Assembly (NCBI GenBank): GCA_964034945.1
Contig: OZ035963.1
Span: forward strand, 40,881,090-40,945,089
Source of the DNA: Chrysopilus asiliformis
Taxonomy: Eukaryota; Arthropoda; Insecta; Diptera; Rhagionidae
Direction: 5' to 3'
Length of the DNA: 64,000 nt
Shown here in pieces: positions 44,226 to 56,957 of this stretch. The position numbers and the translations under genes are program-made. The number at the start of each line of letters is the position of its first letter. Within the stretch, counting starts at the first letter, position 1. The notes beneath the pieces were generated by a model. The model saw nothing but the letters and a program-made list of their open reading frames with translations. It was not told where the DNA came from and did no database searches.

Positions 44226-44875
44226 TAACGTCAGTTTGTTCAAATCCGTCATTTTATAAAATTATTCATTCCTTTTTGGTATTCAAATTCCTTTTTTCGT
44301 TTTATTTTAATAAATTATTAGAGATTTGAAGCACAAATTACGTACTTATTTCCTATACACATTTTTGCATATTATTTATGTAAGATAGATATAGTAATGG
44401 TTCTAAAATCCACCCTTGAGGAACTCCTGTATCTATTGTTTTGATCTCACTTTTTGTGTTGTCTGTCAATACATATTTCGATATTTCCGCCAAGTAATCC
44501 TTGATTAATTAGTTGGTCGTCCCTTTTACTTCTAGTTGATCCAGAAAAGTCAATAATGGGTGAGTTCTTTATTATCTCAGAGAACTCTGAACGGTCTGAT
44601 CGACCATCTATCCATTTGTCAATTAAAACAACGGTTTAAAATTCCAATTTCGTTATATTAATTAATAGAAATCTTTGGAACTATTTGGAATACAATTTTG
44701 TTCTACGATTCAATTGACACTAAAATAAAATATAAGAAAATTTACAAATCATGTTTTCCGAATACTACTGAGGTACATTAAGTTTTATACAAATGACAAA
44801 ATATTTAATATAAAAGTATTATATTTTACATAATTCCCCCCTAGTGCTGACTCCTCCGTTTCGTCAGCACGATAT
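44226..44875. other. Intergenic and 3' flank of BEL-3
   Basis: No gene recognised. A stretch near 44400-44540, read on the minus strand, has short LINE-RT-like phrases but no sustained frame. I could not identify a BEL-3 LTR here. Confidence 0.35.
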
Positions 44876-46303
44876 TCAAGGTAAAATATTTAAACGATAC
44901 AATTTATTCACCGGACGTCGATAAACATTTTTCTGCGTTCGTACTTCGGCCACCCAAACTATATCGTCATCACCTGGAAAGACGTTTTGGACAACTCCCA
45001 ACGGCCAATCTCCTCGAGGTATCTTGTTGTCTTCAATTAAAACAATTTCCCCAACTGTAATATTTTCCGTTTTTTTGATCCACTTGGAGCGATTTAAAAT
45101 ATGAGGAATATATTCCTTCAGGAACCTGGCCCAGAACTCATTTATCAAAAATTGTGCAATACGCCACTGTCTTCTTAACAGGGTATCAAATTCACTGAAT
45201 TTTCCTGGAACATATAAATCTGTGCTATTAGTTATAAGAAAGTTATTTGGTGAAAATCCGATGGGGTCATTCGCATCATTAGATTCTAAAATATAAGGTC
45301 TACTATTGACTAAGAATTCAGCCTCAACAAAAATTGACTGTAATATTTCGTCTGTAGGGTTTCGGTTTACACACACAACAGCTTCAATTCCCCGTTTGAA
45401 ACATCCAACATCCTCCAAAGTTTGGTGCATTCGCAGGTATGAAATTCCAATCAATTCCTAAATTGGATAATGAAGATTGCATCTGATCTGATCTATTTCT
45501 TCTAAAGCTTCTAGTAGTTCTCTACTCGCGCCACGAAAGTTAGTTCCGTTGTCAGACCACATTTTGGAAATTGCTCCTCTTCTAGCCATCATCCTTCGTA
45601 CTGCATTGATACACGAGTCAGTATTTAAGCTTGTAGCAATTTCGACATGGATAGCCCGCGTAGTTAAGCAAGTAAATAATACGCCATATCGAGTTTCTAA
45701 AGCTCGTCGGTTCTTCACATGAAATGGACCGAAATAGTCCACACCTGTAGCAGTAAAGGGTTTTTGATAGGTAAGAAAACGTTCTTCTGGTAAAAGTCCC
45801 ATTTGTGGTTGAGTTTTCTTGGCATGTTTCTTCTTACACCAAAAACAGCGCCTCAATATTTGTTTGATACATGAAGTTATCTTGGGCATCCAAAATTCTT
45901 GTTTAAATTTGTTGATTACCACTTGGACACCGACATGATTGCAGGACTTATGGAGTTGTAGTATCAATTTTTCCGTGAAAGGATGTTTTCCATCAAGTAC
46001 AATAGGATTTTTCGTGATGACACTAACATCTCTAGCTCGCTCGATCCTTGTGGACAATCTCATTACATTGTCTGTATCTAAAATGACACAAAATTTAGTA
46101 AGTCTGCAATTAGATATATTTTTACCCTCTTTTAATTTTTGGAGATCGCCTGGGAAGCAATCTTGCTGAACCTGTTTACAGCAGACCAATTGGGACCATT
46201 CTAGTTCTGCAACTGTGATATTAGTGCAGATTTTCATAACGCCTTTTTCTTTACTTAATGCATTATAACAAAATCGTTTAATCCATGCTACAATACGTAT
46301 CAA
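44876..46303 (-). pseudogene. BEL/Pao pol (BEL-3): integrase
   Basis: Two frames. 46303-45458 has the zinc-binding part (KSCNHVGVQVVINKFKQEFW, CFWCKKKH), then the core with ATGVDYFGPFHV (first Asp) and MWSDNGTNFRGAS (second Asp). 45454-44876 carries the C-terminal domain (LLRRQWRIAQFLINEFWARF, IPRGDWPLGVVQNVFPGDDD, RRPVNKLYRL). The Glu of the triad falls at the break between frames, around 45456. This is a different BEL/Pao lineage from BEL-1 and BEL-2 (VGVQ and LVNSR variants). Confidence 0.85.
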
Positions 46304-46322
46304 TGCCGTATATTTAATGAAA

Positions 46323-47970
46323 TCATCGATATTTGGTAATATGGAATTTGAAGTTGAATTTGACCCAATGCCATTCCTTCCTTGAAGATAATTCTAAAAT
46401 TTCTCCAACTCTATTTGCTTCAAACGATTTCATCGCTTTTTCAGTGTTTATCCAATTTATTACTGTAGACGAATCCGTCCAAAAATATCTTTCAGTAATT
46501 TCTTCATCGATCTCAGTTTCGATCATCTTGGCTAAGCGACATCCTAATACTGCTGCCAAACACTCTAATTTAGGCATAGTCATATTTTTTTTAGGCATTG
46601 GCGCCACTCTGGCTTTTGATGCCACTAGTGAAACTTTAAATTGCGTCTTTGATTCATTCTCAATGACGAATCGAAGATAAGCCACAGAACAGTACGCTTA
46701 CTGAATCTTTTTAATTAAATCGGTTATTTACCGCGTGAAAATTTTAATTCAAAATATATATTTTGAATACTGACCTGACGTTTCGGACAAAACTATGTTG
46801 TCCATGGTCACAGGCGGGACGCTTGTTGACTCGCAACAAACAGTACGCTTGTTGACTCGCATCATTAAACATATGAAGCTCAACTTTTGTAGCATTTTCA
46901 AAACTGCCAGAATAAATTCTTGGAATTTTAATATTTTTGATTTTTTCTAAGTCCTTTAACCATACTTTCCATATTAATAAAGATTCACCCTTTAATTGAT
47001 CACCCCATCCAATTTCAGATTGCCAAATTTCTCGCATCAAGATTCGTCCTTTTATAGTTATTGGTGAAATTAAGCCAACAGGATCAAAAATTGACACGAC
47101 TGTTTTTAGGACATCTCGTTTTGTGGGAATCTTTGTGCCGTTAATAATATTGGTTTCAATTTTTGGAAACGTTAAAGAAAATTCAAAACAGTCCTCTCTA
47201 GCATCCCAGAGAAGACCCAAAACACGTTGTTGAAAAGTTTTGTTAGCAAATTAAGTTTTGTAATCATTAGATACTAGATTAGATGGAATATTTTCCAACA
47301 CTGCTGCACTATTTGAAATGAAATTTCTGATTTCAAAACCACCTTTCTGATGAACATTTATTACATCTAAAATTATCTTTATAGCTTCAGATTCAGAATT
47401 TTTACCATCTAGATAATCATCAACGTAATGATTTCTAATTATTGCATTATACGCGTCGGGATAACTTTGGTTATGTAACTTTGCGTTCCAGTTTTTTACG
47501 AATTGAGCCAAAAACGGTGAAGATTTAATACCGAAAAGCATAGCTTTCATTTGAAAAATTTTAAGTCTTTTAGATTTGTCCATACCGCGCCACATGAAAC
47601 ACTGAGCAAAACTATCTTCGTCGCGAATGTTTACCCGATTAAACATTTCTCGAATGTCACCACAAAAAGCAATTTTATATTTTCGAAATCGAATTAAGAC
47701 TCCGATAATTGAAGTAAGCCAATCTGGACCAGTTAACAAAAAATCATTTAATGACATGTTATTTGCCTTAGCAGCAGCATCGAATACTAGTCTAGTTTTT
47801 GATGGTTTATTTATGTTGAACACGGGAAAATGAGGGAGATACCATACATTTTTCTGTTTCTCCAACTGCTTTTCATTGACTTCTCTGGCGTAACCTTTTT
47901 GGAACAACTTGTTCAACTCATCTTGGTAAGCAAAAGACAACTGTTCGGTCCAACACCTAAAAATAAAACA
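46323..47970 (-). pseudogene. BEL/Pao pol (BEL-3): reverse transcriptase and RNase H
   Basis: 47970-47251 is reverse transcriptase with KTRLVFDAAAK, AFCGDIREMFNRVNI and the YVDD box in IRNHYVDDYLDG. 47220-46744 is the connector to RNase H (MGLLWDAREDCFEF, FDPVGLISPITIKGRILMRE, HMFNDASQQAYC). 46685-46323 continues RNase H (MPKLECLAAVLGCRLAKM, YFWTDSSTVINWI). The frame breaks near 47240. A 140-bp insertion sits at 46700-46839 inside RNase H. The 5' part of pol, the gag and the LTR are missing; the first 30 bp of the open frame before 47970 look like foreign sequence. Confidence 0.85.
46700..46839 (-). mobile_element. 140-bp insertion with 12-bp target duplication, Penelope/SINE-like
   Basis: AACAGTACGCTT occurs at 46688-46699 and 46840-46851, on both sides of the insert, a target duplication of retroposon length. 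On the minus strand the insert contains GTGACCATGGACAACATAG, TTTTGTCCGAAACGTCAGG. The GGACAA/TTGTCC stem followed by GAAACGTC resembles the hammerhead-ribozyme module in Penelope-like terminal repeats, but the CUGANGA box reads CTGTGAC, so it is at best degenerate. Too short to encode anything. Confidence 0.6.
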
Positions 47971-48003
47971 CAAGAAAATCACTTGAAAGAAAAACATAAA
48001 CAA

Positions 48004-48601
48004 ATGAACTTAACCTCAGAATCAGAAAACGTAAACACCAAGATCAGAGGATGAGAAACCATCTCATACGCCTGAACAGGCAAACACTTCATGCAAGTGC
48101 AACCAAAAACAACCATCAATTGATCTGTGGCCTTACACCCGAACAGATCAATTTGCTTTGCCCAACCTCTGCCACATCCTCGAATGCCACACTGCCACAT
48201 TACCACACTGAAGGCCATACTGTCGATCTCACTGAAAATAAAGATGATCAAAACCATCCGTAAATCCTCAACATACAGACCATTTCTGTCAAAGGACATT
48301 TACAAAGTAACGAGTGCCACGCGAACAATATTTCACCAACAAAAGGTAGAAAATAATTACCCCAAATAAAACAACTTTGATCGATATTTCTACTACGAAA
48401 CGATTGAAGTCCCATAAAAATATTGCAATCAAAAATACTTACAAGAATTAAGTTTAGGATGACAAAGTGGGAATTACCGCTTTTCAAAAGAGTATAAATA
48501 CTGAGTCCTGTCCCAAGAGACGGCACTTCAGTATTCGATTTCCAACCTTTAACATCATAATTTCCCACTAACAAATTAACTCAAATACTTGAAAGTCCAA
48601 A
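48004..48601. other. Junction of BEL-3 and BEL-2, probably BEL-2 LTR
   Basis: No gene recognised. Some of this must be BEL-2 5' LTR, but without a 3' LTR to compare, its start cannot be fixed. Hairpin-like phrases (GAGAAACCATCTCATAC) occur near 48050. Confidence 0.4.
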
Positions 48602-48936
48602 AGCAGAAGTTACGCTGTAAACAAGTGGAAGTTCCGCCACTCACTCTATGGTAGTTAAACCATACACTAGCAGAAGTTACGCTGCAAACAAGTGGAAGTT
48701 CCGCCATTCACTCTATGGTAGTTAGACCATACACCAGCAGAAGTTACGCTGCAAACCAGTGGTAGTTCCGCCACTCACTCTATGGTAGTTAGACCATACA
48801 CCAGCAGAAGTTACGCTGCAAACCAGTGGTAGTTCCGCCACTCACTATATGGTAGTTAGACCATACAATAGCAGAAGTTACGCTGCAAACCAGTGGTAGT
48901 TCCGCCACTCACTCTATGGTAGTTACACCGTATAGA
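48602..48936 (+). repeat. 67-bp tandem repeat, five copies, in the BEL-2 5' LTR
   Basis: AGCAGAAGTTACGCTG begins at 48602, 48669, 48736, 48803 and 48870, exactly 67 apart. Each unit holds GTGGTAGTTCCGCCAC-type and TATGGTAGTTAGACCATA short palindromes. Repeats at this place may act in LTR transcription, but nothing direct shows this. Confidence 0.9.
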
Positions 48937-49198
48937 CCTATAAAATCCAACCAATTCGATTGACGGAACCACCGTGCGAAATCGGAAGAACTGAGGAAAC
49001 GGCTTCAACAAAAAGGAGATCATCAATAAACCACCAAGTACCAGAAGACATCATTCACCTTGCTTTAGAATTAAATTATTGAAGTCTATAAAATTGTTAG
49101 TTTAAGATAAAATTAAAATAAAACACTAGTTAAAATTAATTGTTTATTTGAATCTGGCACCTTACAAATTTATTGTTCGAGCATTGGGCCCGAACATT

Positions 49199-49216
49199 TG
49201 GTCCTTCGAGCCGGAT
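49199..49216 (+). promoter_or_regulatory. BEL-2 primer binding site (tRNA-Tyr)
   Basis: TGGTCCTTCGAGCCGGAT, the complement of the tRNA-Tyr 3' end, two bases after the LTR end ACA. Same sequence as in BEL-1. Confidence 0.88.
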
Positions 49217-49257
49217 TTGATAAATAATTTATTAAACAATTAACTTATCTGCTAACA

Positions 49258-51525
49258 ATGTCCGACCCTCCAGAGCTAGCAACCAGAAACGAATCAGATT
49301 CTTCCAGCAAAAGCAAAAATCCTACTACCATCCGAACTCTCTGTAGCAAACAAACCTACTACTATAATTTGCTAAAAAAAGATAGAGACAATTATAGGAA
49401 AGATGGAGCCAAACGAAAAATAGGTCCTTACTTTCGCAATCGAATTGATGGCATCAAATCATTATGGGAAAAATTACAACAAGGCCACGACTTCATAATG
49501 GATAATTACGACGAGACTTACGAAAACATTAAATATTTTTCGGAAGATATTTTCGCAACTGCCCGATAATTCTATTTAGATTACCTCTCAGAATTAGAAG
49601 AATTCCAAGAAACAATTATTGGCCCAGTTGCTTTATCTCCAGCACTCGGGCAACCAACACCAGAACAAACTTTGTCATCCGCAAAAGACATCCGTCTTCT
49701 CCGAATACAATTACCGAAATTCAGTGGCGACTATAATACCTGGACTTCTTTTCACGACTTATATACATCCCTCATTCATCAAAACAACCACCTACCGGAT
49801 GTCCAAAAACTACATTATTTAAAAAGCAACGTTACCGGAGAAGCGGAACAACTGATTCGCCATTTCGAAATTACTGCCACTAATTATACTTCCGCCTGGG
49901 AAACATTGATGAATAGATACAACAACAAAAGAATCCTCGTCAATACACAAATACGAAAACTCCTGGAACAACCTCAGGAACATATCGAAAAAACAGAAAC
50001 AATAAGACATCTTATTGACACAACTAATGAGAGTATACAACTATTACAGAATCTCGGGGTTGATACTTCGACTTGGGACTCAATCTTGGTGTACTACATT
50101 ACCACCAAATTACCCGCCAGAACTCTACAACTTTGGGAACAACAATTTACCGATAACAAAGAATTACCAAAATTCTCCGAACTAATGGTTTTCCTCGAAA
50201 TGAGATTTCGATCACTCGAAATGATCAGCTCACAACGCACTACAAACATAACTAATACGAATCAACATAAAAAAAAACAATCTTTCCACATAACAAAAAA
50301 AGTGAAGTGTTGCCTTTGTAAAGAAGAACACCACATCCGCCAGTGCCCTAGCTTCACGCAACTCGCCATAGATGAACGTATAAAAACAGCTCGAACCTGA
50401 ATTGAATTGAATTGCCTGGATCAAGGACATTCCCTAAAAAACTGCATTAGTAAAAAGAAATGCTTCAAGTGCAACAAACTGCATCACACTTTATTACATT
50501 TGGAAACTAACTTAAGTTCAAACAACAATTCTCAACAAAATACTAATATCACAACACTTAACGAACCATCCACAAGTACTACCGCTACAGCACTACACTG
50601 TAACCACAAAAAACATACAGTTTTGTTAGCTACAGCATTAGTTACAACTACTACAAAAACAGGCAAACATACACTTCGAGCCCTTATCGACCAAGGCTCT
50701 CAAGTTAACTTGATAACTGAGGACGCCGTACAACGCTTACAACTACCTCGCTCAAAAATCAACGCAACAATTGGAGGAATCGGTGGCAACAATACCAACA
50801 CATGCAAAGGCAAAATATCACTACAATTAAAATCCCGATACAATAATAAAGAGTTCAAAATATCTGCATATGTAATCCCAAACATTACAGGTATGCTACC
50901 TCCATCAACAGTATCGAAAACACAGTGCTCCCATTTGATGAAACTCCCTCTTGCCGATCGTAACTTTGACATACCCAGCAAGATCGACCTCCTACTAGGA
51001 GTGGAAGTATATGCCGCCATTGTACTAGAAGGAGTTAAACCAAGTACATCAAATGTTCCGCTCGCTCAGAATACCCATCTAGGATGGATTCTATCTGGAC
51101 AAGTTAGTCCAACTAAGAAGCAACTAAACTGCTTTACCGTAACCATTAATCACGAACAAGAATTACACTACTTTTTGAAAAAGTTTTGGGAAATCGAAGA
51201 TCACAAAATTAATCAATCCATGTTCACTGAAGAGGAACAATTTTGTGAAGACAACTTTATACGCACAACTATCAGACAAGCCGATGGACGATATTGCGTA
51301 GAATTACCATTCAATCCCAAAATTCCACTCCAATTGGGAAATTCCCGGCCAATCGCTGCATCACGTTTTGCATCTTTAGAGAAACGTTTCTCCTCAAACC
51401 CAAATCTCAAAATCGATTACGTAAAATGTTTGGAAGAGTATAAATCACTCAAACACATGATTCTGGTGAAAATCCCAGATAGAGTTCCTATTGAGGAAAG
51501 ATTTTTTCTTCACACCATCCTGTAA
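49258..51525 (+). pseudogene. BEL-2 gag and aspartic protease
   Basis: Starts MSDPPELATRNESDSSSKSK, 42 bp after the primer site, which decides the start. In the same frame there are stops at 49567 and 50398, each in the middle of conserved gag sequence (after FATAR and after IKTART). The BEL/Pao gag core is LRIQLPKFSGDYNTWTSF. Cys/His boxes: CCLCKEEHHIRQC and CFKCNKLHHTLLH. Protease: HTLRALIDQGSQVNLITE. After IPDRVPIEERFF the frame is lost in a T-rich run near 51500. Confidence 0.9.
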
Positions 51526-53300
51526 TAAAAGCAGAGAGCACAACAACAAAACTACGGGTGGTCTTCAATGCTTCTCAAAAAACTAACAGTGGAAAATCAT
51601 TAAACGAGTCATTGCTAGTAGGTCCAACAATCCAGGAGAATCTTAAAACCATTCTTTTACGCTGGATGACGTATCGCATAGCATATTCCGCTGATATCGA
51701 AAAAATGTACAGACAAATATCCTTAGCAGAGAAACATCAAAATTTTCAGCGAATCCTCTGGCGATCAAATCCAGATGAAGAACTGCCCAAATACAAACTC
51801 ACAACAGTCAGTTTTGGAACAGCACCCGCTCCTTTCTTGGCAATCCGCACCCTTCACCAATTAGCCATGGATGGAGAGAAAACATTTCCTCGAGCTTCCA
51901 AAATTACGTTGAGAAATTTCTATGTTGATAATGTATTAGCAGGAGCCGATTCCATCAACGAAGCACTCCTACAACAACAAGAATTAATAGATTTACTTGA
52001 CTCTGGAAGATTCCCACTCCGAAAATGGTCATCTAATGCCCAACCATTAATAAACCACCTCCCTCCAAACTACGTTGAATCACCCGGAGTAAAATCAATT
52101 AAAACAGATAATTCTATAAAAACCCTCGGCCTAAGCTGGAACCCAACTTCCGATACCATACAATACAAATTAAGCCTTGATCAGTTACCCAACAAAGTGA
52201 CAAAACGAGCAGTAGCATCACAAATAGCCAAACTTTTCGATCCATTAGGATGGTGTGCACCCACGGTCATCAGAGGAAAAATTCTTCTACAACAAGTATG
52301 GCTATTACCATGTGATTGGGATGATGAACTACCATCAGAAGTGCTACACCAGTATCTGCTATACCGAGATCAATTACCAGATGTAAGCAATTTAGAAATT
52401 CCCCGATGGTTGAACATCACTCCAGAAACCAACTATTATGAAATTCATGCATTCTGTGATGCATCCATGCAAGCATATTCTGCTGCACTATACATGCGCA
52501 TCCCTATTTCAAACGAGGAATATCTCACACATCTTGTGACTGCATGCACAAAGGTAGCACCATTAAAAACAATCTCTCTTCCCCGGCTTGAACTATGCGG
52601 AGCCACTCTTTTAGCAAAGCTGATAGAAGCAACACTTCCAGCCTTTAATACTAAACCGACCAAAATTTACGCCTGGTCTGATTCTACAATAGTACTCGCT
52701 TGGCTTGCATCCCATCCAAATAAATGGAAGTGTTTTGTAGCAAACCGAATCACCCAAATCAACGAACGGTTCCCAACAGCTAAATGGAATCATGTTACGT
52801 CCAAAGACAACCCAGCTGATTGTGCTACAAGAGGATTAACACCACAAGAGCTAAAAATACACCACCTGTGGTGGACAGGACCGAGCTGGCTCCGGCAACA
52901 CAAACAATTCTGGCCCAATAACAAACGACTATATGAAACGGAAGAAGAAATCAAACAAAATCAGCTGCTCACTTTTCATGTATATCAACTTCCGAATTTT
53001 ATGGAAAATTTCTCCAATTTCCTCCGACTAACCCGAGTTACCGCATACATTCTTCGCTTTATAAACAACTGTAAAAACCAAACCAAAATTAAAACAGCAT
53101 TTTTAAACTAGCTAAAGAGTACATAATTAGGATCAATCAAGAAATTCAACTAGCTAAAGAGTACATAATTAGGAAATTCAACTAGCTAAAGAGTACATAA
53201 TTAGGATCAATCAAAGGGCTTCATTTCCAGAAGAATTTCACGCCCTAACAACAAACCAGCCAATACCACCCAATAGCAAGCTAAAGGCATTATCACCCTT
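51500..53300 (+). pseudogene. BEL-2 reverse transcriptase and RNase H
   Basis: RT begins around 51510 (VIKAEST, then VVFNASQK); motifs YSADIEKMYRQISL (first Asp) and LRNFYVDNVLAG, where YVDD has become YVDN, so the active site has lost an Asp. RNase H: IHAFCDASMQAYSAALYM and IYAWSDSTIVLAWL, then HVTSKDNPADCATRGL. After 53108 (stop) coding resumes in a slightly different register as LAKEYIIRINQ. The segment AACTAGCTAAAGAGTACATA is repeated three times in 53110-53205, which disrupts the frame. The ISL2EU insertion cuts pol in the LSPF block at 53303. Confidence 0.9.
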
Positions 53301-53527
53301 TATTGGCAGGGTGCGTGATGGCAACGCCATCTAGTGGTTGCAACTAGGGCGGAATTTTTGACATTTGAATGACCGAACGAGAATCAAACAAATAAATAAT
53401 TTCGAAACAAGATGTGAGAAGAAATCGGTATGTAAACCGCAAGTGAATAAAATTCAACAAATTCTAAAAGCTTTTACAAGTCTGGTGTTGATAATTATTA
53501 AACGTTTTTTTTAGATTTTTAGGAAAT

Positions 53528-55145
53528 ATGAGTTTATTAGTTATCAGAACCGGCTTTCAAGCTGTCACACACGACATCGCCTTTCAACCTCAGACTCCAA
53601 TAAAGGGAAAAAATTTGGTTCTGGCTGAACATGTACGAGAAGTAGAAGAAGTGCGACAAAATGATTCTAACATCACCACAATTAAAGCTCGAATTATTCG
53701 CCAAACATCGGTTACATCGACGCCATATATTACATCCCTAAAAGTAAGCATAATTCTTGGTCTTTTTTGCAACCTTCATCATAACACAGATGCAAATTGA
53801 CTTAAATATGAAAATTGCATTTTATATAAATTATATAAACATTAGCAAACAATTTCATTTGTTTACAGATTAATTCTACTCGTTTTGTCACTAGTGCAAG
53901 ATGTGATTGTGTCTACAATCAAAGCGCTAGATGTAAACATATTGCGGCTCTGATTTACTATATGAATCATGAAGAAAGCTTCTCCAAAACTAGTGAAGAA
54001 CAAAAATGGGGTAAACCAAGTGCTCGACAATTTGCAAAACATAAATACTCAAAAGGAAAATACTTTGAAGAAATGTATCCTACTCCAAAGAAAATAATGT
54101 GTGATCCTCTGCAAGTTGATCTTTCGGAATTGGAGGGACCCTGGGCTTTAAACTATGTGCTGCAAGCTGCTGATTCGAACTTCAATAATGAAGATGACAA
54201 CATATCCGTCACCAATTTTTGGCAAGATTTAATAGACCAGGTTGACACTGATATTCAAAAAGAAGATTGTGTGGAATGCGTTAAGAACTTTTGTATTTTT
54301 GGAGAAGAGTTTGAGGTATACAAAAACCATAATATTGAAATTGACAAAAATTTAAAACAATTTTATGAAAAAAATATTGTAATGGAGGATGAGGACATTT
54401 TTAATTTGTGCTGTGAAACCATTGAGCAATCGAAGCGTATAGAGTGGTATACTGCCAGAAGATTAAGAATTTCGTCCAGTACGAATGTACATAAGATACA
54501 AGTGCGCACAAGAAAATCAATTGACAGTCTAGTAAATGATATTCTGCACCCAAAATCAATTGATTGTGAAGCAACGCGATATGGTAAACGTAATGAAATG
54601 ATTGCTTTAGAACAATATCAAAAGTTAAATAACTATCAAGTAATACGAGTTGGGGTAATTGTGAGCAAAACTCAGCCTTGGTTATGTACAAGTTTAGACG
54701 GAGTCGTAATTCAGGATGGATGCATAAGGAAGCTAGTGGAATTTAAATGTCCTATATGCTGCCAGAAAAAACCTGTGGTAAATTTTGATATGAAGATTTG
54801 TAACGTGCAATATCTGGAATTTGTAAAAGATCGAGTTGAATTAAAAAAAAAAACCAATATTATACCCAAATTCAAGTTCAAATGTATGTCACTGGAATGA
54901 CAATGTGTGACCTCTTCATATATTCCCCAGTAGAAAACGGTACTTGTTCAGTAAGAGTAGACAGAGATGAAAGCTTCATAAAAATTGCAATTTTAAAGAG
55001 TGAGGAGTTTTATTTTAAAAGTTATTTACCACTTCTTTGCACTGTAATTAATAATCAAAAAATAATTGAAAATAATAATAATAGACAGATTCAGGCAAAG
55101 CCTACATTTACGGGCAAGGATGTAAAAATTTTTTATAGAATGTAA
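53528..55145 (+). CDS. ISL2EU accessory protein: SWIM zinc finger and YqaJ-like nuclease
   Basis: First recognised exon 53528-53743 (MSLLVIRTGFQAVTHDIAFQ to TSLK), intron 53744-53868 (GTAAGC to TTACAG, phase 0), then 53869 onward. The SWIM zinc finger is CDCVYNQSARCKHIAALIYY (C-x-C, then C-x-H). The YqaJ domain has EWYTARRLRISSS, ATRYGKRNEMIALEQY (Glu), WLCTSLDGVV (Asp) and LVEFKCP (E-x-K), the full set of PD-(D/E)xK nuclease residues. Near 54843-54853 a run of 11 A puts the following conserved part (YVTGMTMCDLFIYS to 55145) in another frame; one base fewer would restore it, so this is a small mutation or an assembly error. In ISL2EU elements the role of this nuclease in transposition is not established. 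A 5' exon before 53528 is possible. Confidence 0.82.
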
Positions 55146-55349
55146 TGTTTTGAGAAAAACCAAATGTAGTTCTAAAATTCATATTTATTGAATGTATGAA
55201 ATAATTTTTTTTGAAGATGAATTTATAGAATGTATATAGTTATTGAATTTATTATTTATTTTATATAAAATTATTTTACTGTTAAAAAAACTTATGGAAG
55301 AAAAGTTTTATGGAATTTCAATAAACAATTTTAAATCATACAATGTATT

Positions 55350-56957
55350 TTATATGATTTTATTTAAAAATATAGGGGACTGCAGGTTTACTAATACACA
55401 ACAAATATGCATAACATCATCAATACGGCTGAATAAGTGCTCAGGAATTTTATTCAATATCTGATAAAGTCTCAGTCGTTGCATTATTCTCTCAACATGA
55501 ATCCTGACCTTAGCTATATTGTATGTTGAATCTGTCTCATCCCTGGAAAGTTGGGTGTTATTCTGGAGAAAAGGTGGCATAATAATTCCTATTTCTTTTC
55601 CACTTTCATCTAGGATTTTTTTAATCTCCGGAAATCCTTTATCAGCCAAAACGATATCTCCGTTTTCTAAATAGTCGACCAATCCTGATTCAACTGTTAT
55701 TTGCGAATCACTTTTCCGTCCACCTGCCACTCTGGATTTAAATGAGATGAATCCTCCTGGTGTAATACCTATGAGCACCTTAGCAGTGAAACCCTTTTTA
55801 TAATGGGAGTAACACAACACACGATTATCAACACTTGATGGCACTTCTATTCGAAACTCGGTGCAATCAATAATTACCCGAGTGTTACTGTAATTTGGAT
55901 GAAAGCAGTCCGGCATTGTTGCTTGCACAACATTTTTAGTGGGCCAAAAAACCAAATTAGATGTTGCAGACGTTAATTTTTCAAGATATGAATAAAAGAT
56001 TCTTGATACTGTTGTTCTATGAACACCAAACAAAACACTTAAAGCTGAAAAAGTCACACCAAGTTTCATTTTCATCAGAAAAATTAGAAGCCTATCTTCT
56101 TTGCCAATAGTATATTTGTGATTTTCTTCAGTCCTTTTTAATAAAAATCGGAAGTTGTTCAAAGTAACACCAGCCAGATCTATAAGTTGTTCGTCATCGT
56201 TAATTGACCGAAATCCAGCAAAATATTTGTTCTCCGTTACGACAGATTGATCAGCATAAGTTTTTTGAGCAGTATTACATCCTTGGTCTTTCATTATTTT
56301 GTAATTTTTAAAAACTGTTGAATTATTGGATATTTCTGTTTGAACTTCCGCATCACATCTTTGTTTGCCGTAAATGAATCTGTTACAAATAAATGTTTTT
56401 TCGTGATTCTCTTGATGCGAAAATATGTCAACTTGACACTCTTTATCAATACTTGCCCTTTCAGTAGTTTGAGGCACCTCAATCTCACAAGTCTTTTGAA
56501 TATTAATTACATCTGCTGCCATATTTTCTTTCTTGATCCTTCGCCCAATGAATCGGTTGTACCTGGATATAGCTGCATTTTCATTAATATTTGTCGAACT
56601 GTATTTTGAAGCAAATATTGTTGGCACATAACTAGGACTGGCCTGCTCGTTAGCCTTTTTGCCTGCAATAAAGTGAGCACTGCATATTCTGTCATGTGGT
56701 TTTGGGCGCCATGACGATCCGTCAGCACTAAAATATAACAATAAGTATATTAAGGATCTTTAATCATTCTGAGGTGTTACTTCCCAGAATGTGAAAATTT
56801 CGTTTCATAGGTTGGCTTACTTTTTCCTCTTTACAGCAGCTATCCATTTGTTTCGTTGATCTAATTTCCAACTCGCTCTTGGAAATCTGTAGAATTTGTA
56901 GTTCTTGTTCAGTCCATTGTTCTTACAATTCACTACACAACACGTTCCGTAACCCAT
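55350..56957 (-). CDS. ISL2EU transposase (THAP plus DDE)
   Basis: Exon 1 (56957-56821) begins MGYGTCCVVNCKNN and gives the first half of a THAP zinc finger (RFPRASWKLDQRNKWIAAV). A 93-bp intron (56820-56728, GTAAGC to TTTTAG) is removed in frame, and exon 2 (56727-55350) continues with DGSSWRPKPHDRICSAHF, completing the C2CH finger. A middle region (FGVHRTTVSRIF) is a helix-turn-helix. The DDE domain has RVIIDCTEFRIEVP (Asp), GDIVLADKGFPEI (Asp) and IHVERIMQRL (Glu), spaced as in DDE_4 transposases. No stops or frameshifts seen, so this could encode an active protein. It binds the short termini and does cut-and-paste transposition at AT. The open frame's Met at 56741 lies in the intron and is not the start. 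Confidence 0.9.
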
